Assembly: GCA_937920255.1 (NCBI GenBank)
Contig: CALDSL010000255.1
Span: 1-13,379, forward strand
Source: an uncultured Anaerolineaceae bacterium
Lineage (GTDB): Bacteria > Chloroflexota > Anaerolineae > Anaerolineales > Anaerolineaceae
Direction of reading: 5' to 3'
DNA length: 13,379 nucleotides
Positions 13,333 through 13,379 of the stretch are shown piece after piece. Numbering within the stretch: the first letter of the stretch is position 1; every line of letters starts with the position of its first letter. The position numbers were made by a program, and so were the translations under genes. The notes beneath the pieces are model-generated. The model was not told the DNA's origin and did no database searches. It saw only the letters and a list, made by a program, of their open reading frames with translations.

Positions 13333-13379
13333 AGATCGGAAGAGCGTCGTGTAGGGAAAGAGTGTAGATCTCGGTGGTC
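13333..13379. other. Illumina TruSeq adapter contamination
   Basis: The last 47 bases begin AGATCGGAAGAGCGTCGTGT and continue as the reverse complement of the TruSeq universal adapter to the window end. They abut a truncated repeat (13319-13332). This is sequencing artefact, not genomic DNA, and marks a failed contig end inside CRISPR array 2. Confidence 0.98.

Overview
The window is G+C-rich bacterial DNA, probably a metagenomic contig. The best guess for the host is Chloroflexota (Anaerolineae-like). That rests on the large vWA/FHA and tubulin-like proteins, the very high third-codon-position G+C, and the dispersed intergenic palindromes of the 'CCTTCGCGGTTCG' and 'CCCTTCGACAGGCTCAGGG' kind. 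There is no rRNA or other phylogenetic marker, so this is an inference. The right end of the window runs into Illumina TruSeq adapter sequence (13333-13379), so that edge is not biological.

Layout, left to right. (1) 51-2004: CRISPR array 1, with 27 nearly identical 37-nt repeats and 26 unique spacers of 34-40 nt. It is followed at 2005-2070 by a short leader with a -10/-35 pair on the minus strand. (2) 2090-2142: an isolated long inverted repeat. (3) 2216-11531: a four-gene, minus-strand gene cluster. In transcription order it encodes a secreted/membrane-anchored vWA protein with a C-terminal FHA-like domain, a 950-aa tubulin/FtsZ-like protein, a 1022-aa protein with a C-terminal transglutaminase-like cysteine domain, and a small four-helix membrane protein. 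(4) 11532-11889: an intergenic region with a weak promoter and two palindromic repeats. (5) 11890-12702: a minus-strand orphan response regulator (REC plus LuxR-type HTH). (6) 12777-13332: a terminator hairpin and CRISPR array 2. Array 2 has degenerate and variant repeats, one of them split by a 64-bp hairpin element, and it is cut off by the adapter.

The four-gene cluster is the most interesting content. A tubulin-like GTPase next to a vWA protein recalls a published comparative-genomics proposal (Makarova and Koonin, 2010, from memory) of an FtsZ-tubulin family working with vWA proteins in membrane remodelling. Here the transglutaminase protein appears to carry a second, degenerate copy of the tubulin-like protein: two regions align collinearly with the neighbouring tubulin-like protein, but the glycine-rich nucleotide loop is lost. 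A plausible model, which is inference, is an active cytoskeletal GTPase, a pseudo-GTPase partner carrying a thiol enzyme domain, a membrane-anchored vWA/FHA adaptor that senses or binds phospho-proteins, and a small membrane partner.

All genes and, by repeat orientation, both CRISPR arrays read leftward. No cas gene, transposase, tRNA or rRNA is visible. The long plus-strand ORFs across the genes are composition-driven shadows.
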